Assembly: GCA_001986395.2 (NCBI GenBank)
Contig: MQVO02000097.1
Coordinates: 1 to 36,864 of the forward strand
Reading direction: 5' to 3'
Source of the DNA: Irpex lacteus
Lineage: Eukaryota > Basidiomycota > Agaricomycetes > Polyporales > Irpicaceae
Length of the DNA stretch: 36,864 nucleotides
A program made the translations under genes and the position numbers. The notes under the pieces are model-generated. The model was given only the letters and a program-made list of their open reading frames with translations, was not told the origin of the DNA and did not search any database. Of the stretch, positions 33,890 to 36,864 are shown piece after piece; position 1 is the first letter of the stretch, and the number at the start of each line of letters is the position of its first letter.

Positions 33890-33927
33890 TCTTCTATCCT
33901 TTTTTTTATTAAAAAAAAAGGGGAAGA
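33890..33927. repeat. T-run/A-run hairpin with clamp
   Basis: CTTCTATCCT8 ATT A9GGGGAAGAAG. Confidence 0.75.
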
Positions 33928-34519
33928 AGATTTTAGTTGGTTTGTAGATGAGGATGGTAAGATGATAGACTATAATAAAAAGATTAATGTTTTTGAAGCT
34001 GTACAATTATTGCACCACTTTCTAAACAAAAAGTATGGTATATCTAAGGAAACGGTTAAAGAAATAAAATTTATATCTAATATTTTTTTATTCTAACAGC
34101 TGTGTAATTGTAAGACTCTATTAAAATTTTATTTACTTTATATTTTTATACTTTACTTTGTTGAAGACTATTAAAATTATAACCTCTCTACTTAAACATT
34201 TTTTATTTTTTTATTTCTTTATTTTTATTTATTGAATATAATAATCTAATTATAATATTTTATTTTAAGTTTTAATTTTAATATTATAAATTTAATTTAT
34301 TTAATAAAAGGAATGATGTGAATATAATTGGCACTCATATATCTAGATGTTATGTTCCGAACTCCTGAAGAACCACGGTTAAGTGTGGTGGGATCAGTAG
34401 GAACAGTAAGTAATATGACAAGGAGGTGTGGCGACCTGACGTTTAAGTACATACCAATTTTATTTTTGGGTTTATTAACCCCCTATGAACCTTTTAATAA
34501 AGCTAAATATAAATTAATT
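33928..34519. other. Mostly noncoding; two short unassigned frames
   Basis: 33931-34095 reads FSWFVDEDGKMIDYNKKINV and EAVQLLHHFLNKKYGISKET, protein-like but unrecognised (no ATG). 34328-34534 has an ATG frame (FRTPEEPRLSVVGSVGTVSN) with GC-richer, foreign-looking codons and overlaps trnI; unassigned. Confidence 0.4.
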
Positions 34520-34590
34520 AAGCCTATGATTTAAAGGTAGAATAATTTCTTGATAAGGAATCTGTAGAAGTTCGAATCTTCTTGGGCTTA
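34520..34590 (+). tRNA. trnI(gau): tRNA-Ile (GAU), copy 2
   Basis: Acceptor AAGCCTA/TGGGCTT, anticodon stem ATTTC/GGAAT around TTGATAA, T arm AGAAG TTCGAAT CTTCT. It has the same anticodon loop as the gene at 32330 but different stems, so it is not a simple duplicate. Confidence 0.9.
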
Positions 34591-34629
34591 TTGTCTTTTT
34601 TTTTTTAATTATTCTTTTGTTTAATCCCA

Positions 34630-34710
34630 ACCCAAAAAAACTAATTATTTCATCCGCAATTATTAAAATTTAATTTAATTAAATTTTAATTAGAGCCTAG
34701 TTTTTTTGTT
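34630..34710. repeat. Dispersed palindrome, long form, copy 29
   Basis: ACCCAAAAAAACTAATTATT, CATCCGC insert, inner hairpin TTAAAATTTAATTTAATT, then GAGCCTAGTTTTTTTGTTGG. Confidence 0.8.
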
Positions 34711-35339
34711 GGTTTATTAAAAAAAAAAGGAGGGTAAAGGTAATAATGATTGTTACAGTGATAAAAATTAAATATATAATATATTGTTAGACCACTGTCT
34801 TTCCCCACTCCTCACCTACTTTTGTCTTTTTCTTATGCCTTTTTATTTTCTTTATTTCTTTTTTTTTTAATTATTAAAAAGAAAAAGACAAAAAGGGAAA
34901 AAAGAAATAAAATAAAAAGGGGTGGTTGAGGATAAAGGGCAGATGGTAGATTTTTTTTACAAATAAGTAAAACATCTTATATTTTATTATCAACCACTAT
35001 CCACTTATCATCATCCTCTTTTTCCTTTTTTATTAAAAAAGGGGGGGCAGAGGCCGGTGGCGTGGGCGGATAATAAATGCTTAGTAATAACTATAAAAAG
35101 ATAAAGTTTTACATTTAGATTAAAATTAAATTTTTAATTGTATATTTTTATATTTTTTTTTAAGAAATATAATATATGCCTTTTTATAATAAAAAAAAAG
35201 GAATAAATAAAAAATTAATCTTGTCTACTTATATGTGTTCAGCCCCCCCATTTTTATTATAAAAATAATTATGGTAATGTGGATGGATATTAAATATAAT
35301 TATATACTTGTGTATATAATTTTAAATTAAATTAAATTA
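34711..35339. other. cob upstream region
   Basis: No gene. It contains the interleaved inverted repeats (34821-34920), T/A-run hairpins at 35024-35045 and 35178-35201 and an AATTAAATTAAATTAA tract right before the cob ATG. Promoter or processing signals cannot be named. Confidence 0.55.
34821..34920. repeat. Interleaved inverted repeats (pseudoknot-like order)
   Basis: Segment A TTTGTCTTTTTCTT (34821-34834) pairs with 34879-34892. Segment B CCTTTTTATTTT...ATTTCTTTTTT (34838-34863) pairs with 34897-34920. The order A-B-A'-B' means both stems can form together only as a pseudoknot, or alternately. Confidence 0.65.
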
Positions 35340-36506
35340 ATGAGGCTTTTAAAAAAACAAATTTTACTTAGATTAGTAAATTCTTATGTTGTAGATTCAC
35401 CACAACCAGCTAATCTATCTTATTTATGGAACTTTGGTTCTCTATTAGCAGTATGTCTTATTTTACAAATTTTAACTGGAATATTTTTAGCAATGCACTA
35501 TCAAGCTCATGTAGATTTTGCTTTTAATTCTGTAGAACATATAATGAGAGATGTAAACAGTGGTTGGGCAATTAGATATACTCATGCTAATGTAGCTTCT
35601 TTCTTCTTTATTTTTGTGTATGCACATATAGCTAGAGGATTATATTATGGTTCATATAAAGCACCTAGAGTATTAGTATGGTCAATAGGAGTAATAATTT
35701 TAATAGTAATGATGGCTACAGCCTTCCTAGGTTACGTATTACCTTATGGACAAATGTCATTATGGGGAGCTACTGTAATTACAAATTTATTAAGTGCTAT
35801 ACCATTCTTTGGACAAGATTTAGTTGAATTAATTTGGGGAGGTTTTAGTGTAAGTAATGCAACACTAAATAGATTCTTCTCTTTACATTATTTATTACCA
35901 TTCTTATTAGCTGCTTTAGCTGTAGCTCACTTAATAGCTTTACACACAAACGGTTCAGGTAACCCTAATGGTATTGGTTCAACTTCTGATAGATATTCAA
36001 TGCATCCATATTTTACATTCAAAGATCTTGTAACTATTTTCTTTTTCTTCCTTGTTTTATCTATTATTGTTTTCTACTACCCTAACTTATTAGGACATTC
36101 AGATAACTATATACCAGCCAACCCTATGCAAACTCCTCCTTCAATTGTACCTGAATGGTATCTATTACCATTCTATGCTATTTTAAGATCAATACCTAAT
36201 AAATTATTAGGAGTTATTGCTATGTTTGGTTCATTATTAATTTTATTAATTTTACCTTTAACTGATGTTTCTAGAATAAGAGGAAATCAATTTAGACCAG
36301 CCATGAAATTATTCTTCTGGTTCTTTGTTGTAAATTTTGTAATCTTAATGTGGATCGGATCTCAACATCCTACATCTCCTTATGTAGAAATAGGACAAAT
36401 CTCTACAGCATTCTACTTCCTTTGGTTTGTATTAATAGTGCCTGCAATAGGTTTAGCTGAAAATACAATTATGGATATTGCTACTAGCCCAGCCGACCTT
36501 AAATAA
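35340..36506 (+). CDS. cob: Apocytochrome b, complete and intronless
   Basis: A 388-residue cytochrome b, the membrane core of complex III (ubiquinol to cytochrome c). The heme ligands H82, H96, H183 and H197 are at the yeast-numbered positions ([30 protein letters not shown]), the Qo motif PEWY is present in [15 protein letters not shown], and the eight helices follow normal spacing. ATG start, TAA stop, AT-ending codons with AGA for Arg and TGG for all Trp. No introns, in contrast to the intron-borne cob fragment at 29648. This is the best-preserved gene in the window and gives the resident codon-use reference. Confidence 0.98.
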   Translation: MRLLKKQILLRLVNSYVVDSPQPANLSYLWNFGSLLAVCLILQILTGIFLAMHYQAHVDFAFNSVEHIMRDVNSGWAIRYTHANVASFFFIFVYAHIARGLYYGSYKAPRVLVWSIGVIILIVMMATAFLGYVLPYGQMSLWGATVITNLLSAIPFFGQDLVELIWGGFSVSNATLNRFFSLHYLLPFLLAALAVAHLIALHTNGSGNPNGIGSTSDRYSMHPYFTFKDLVTIFFFFLVLSIIVFYYPNLLGHSDNYIPANPMQTPPSIVPEWYLLPFYAILRSIPNKLLGVIAMFGSLLILLILPLTDVSRIRGNQFRPAMKLFFWFFVVNFVILMWIGSQHPTSPYVEIGQISTAFYFLWFVLIVPAIGLAENTIMDIATSPADLK

Positions 36507-36864
36507 GGAAAAGTGAATAGTTAAGAATAATTCTTATTTTATAACCCCCTGTTCTCAACCACGGCCTCTTAGATTCTAAGTGGATTGTGGATGGAGGGTA
36601 TGCATCCTTTATCCTTGTCCCCCAGGTTAAAAGAGTAGAGGTACCTTATATAAAATTTATTTTAAATAAAAAATATAAAAATATGATCAATATTAATAAT
36701 CTCTCTAGTAGTAAGTCTATAATTATTTAAATAGTAGTATAAAGTCTCTCTCTAATAGTAAACCTATCCCCCAAAAAAACTAGTTAAAATTAATTATCCA
36801 GCGACCCTAGTTTTTTTTGGATATAATAAATAATTAATATAAGATATCTATGCCTGAGGAAGTA
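36507..36864. other. Spacer after cob
   Basis: No gene seen. It contains AGTGGATTGTGGATGGAGGG (36580-36599), related to the GC cluster at 4640, and palindrome copy 30. Sequence continues off the window. Confidence 0.55.
36768..36821. repeat. Dispersed palindrome with insert, copy 30
   Basis: CCCCCAAAAAAACTAGTTAA, insert ATTATCCAGCGA, CCCTAGTTTTTTTTGG. The insert resembles that of copy 20. Confidence 0.85.

Noticed and set aside
34328..34534. 68-codon ORF as a gene
   Set aside because: It overlaps trnI and has no recognised homology; noted only as a foreign-looking frame.
607..36821. CRISPR array
   Set aside because: The palindromes are irregularly spaced over 36 kb, in both orientations, with no spacer units or cas genes, and the context is mitochondrial.

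Overview
This window is fungal mitochondrial DNA, most likely from a filamentous basidiomycete with a very large, repeat-inflated mitogenome. The evidence is strong AT-richness, an intact intronless cob, fungal-type atp8, nad3 and cox2 N-terminal sequences, a mitochondrial small-subunit rRNA gene, many mitochondrial tRNAs, and dense debris of homing endonucleases, group II reverse transcriptases and linear-plasmid type B DNA polymerases. The dispersed palindromes recall the expanded mitogenomes reported for Ceratobasidiaceae such as Rhizoctonia; that assignment is inference. Several reading frames need TGA read as Trp (genetic code 4).

Layout. 1-3630: group II RT debris, trnW(CCA), two decayed LAGLIDADG genes and a GIY-YIG fragment. 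3745-4349: left arm of a ~605 bp inverted repeat with trnL(UAA), trnM and trnE; the right arm is 23180-23783. 5231-6190: a cox2 frame whose C-terminal half, including the copper site, is replaced. 6515-9630: fragments of nad5, group II RT, GIY-YIG, LAGLIDADG and a plasmid-type DNA polymerase. 9770-10750: tRNA cluster (A, H, V, plus degenerate F and R). 10967-16390: a plasmid-type membrane ORF, a group I core remnant, an intact LAGLIDADG gene and long noncoding stretches. 16393-18470: a 98-codon ORF and the rns gene, which carries an inserted palindrome. 19376-22945: a compositionally distinct segment with a 751-codon reverse transcriptase on the minus strand, a structured GC-richer 3' flank and a decayed ORF on the other strand. 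23066-28625: trnQ, the right repeat arm, trnR(ACG), nad5 and homing-endonuclease relics. 29648-30950: a minus-strand mosaic of cob, LAGLIDADG, nad4L and nad4 pieces. 32185-33336: atp8-like frame, trnI, trnF, nad3 truncated into a cox1/homing-endonuclease chimera. 33408-34590: DNA polymerase relic and a second trnI(GAU). 35340-36506: intact cob.

The genes that look functional serve respiration (cob; perhaps nad3 and atp8) and mitochondrial translation (rns, tRNAs). Nearly everything else is mobile DNA: group I and II intron products, integrated plasmid genes, and about 30 copies of a ~45-50 bp palindrome (core arms reading C3-5 A6-9 CTAG on one side and CTAG T6-8 G3-5 on the other). The palindrome sits in rns, inside a nad4 copy, inside a nad5 copy and at the edges of several homing-endonuclease relics, so it appears to have moved. 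The two features most worth a second look are this palindrome family and the free-standing reverse transcriptase with its structured flank.
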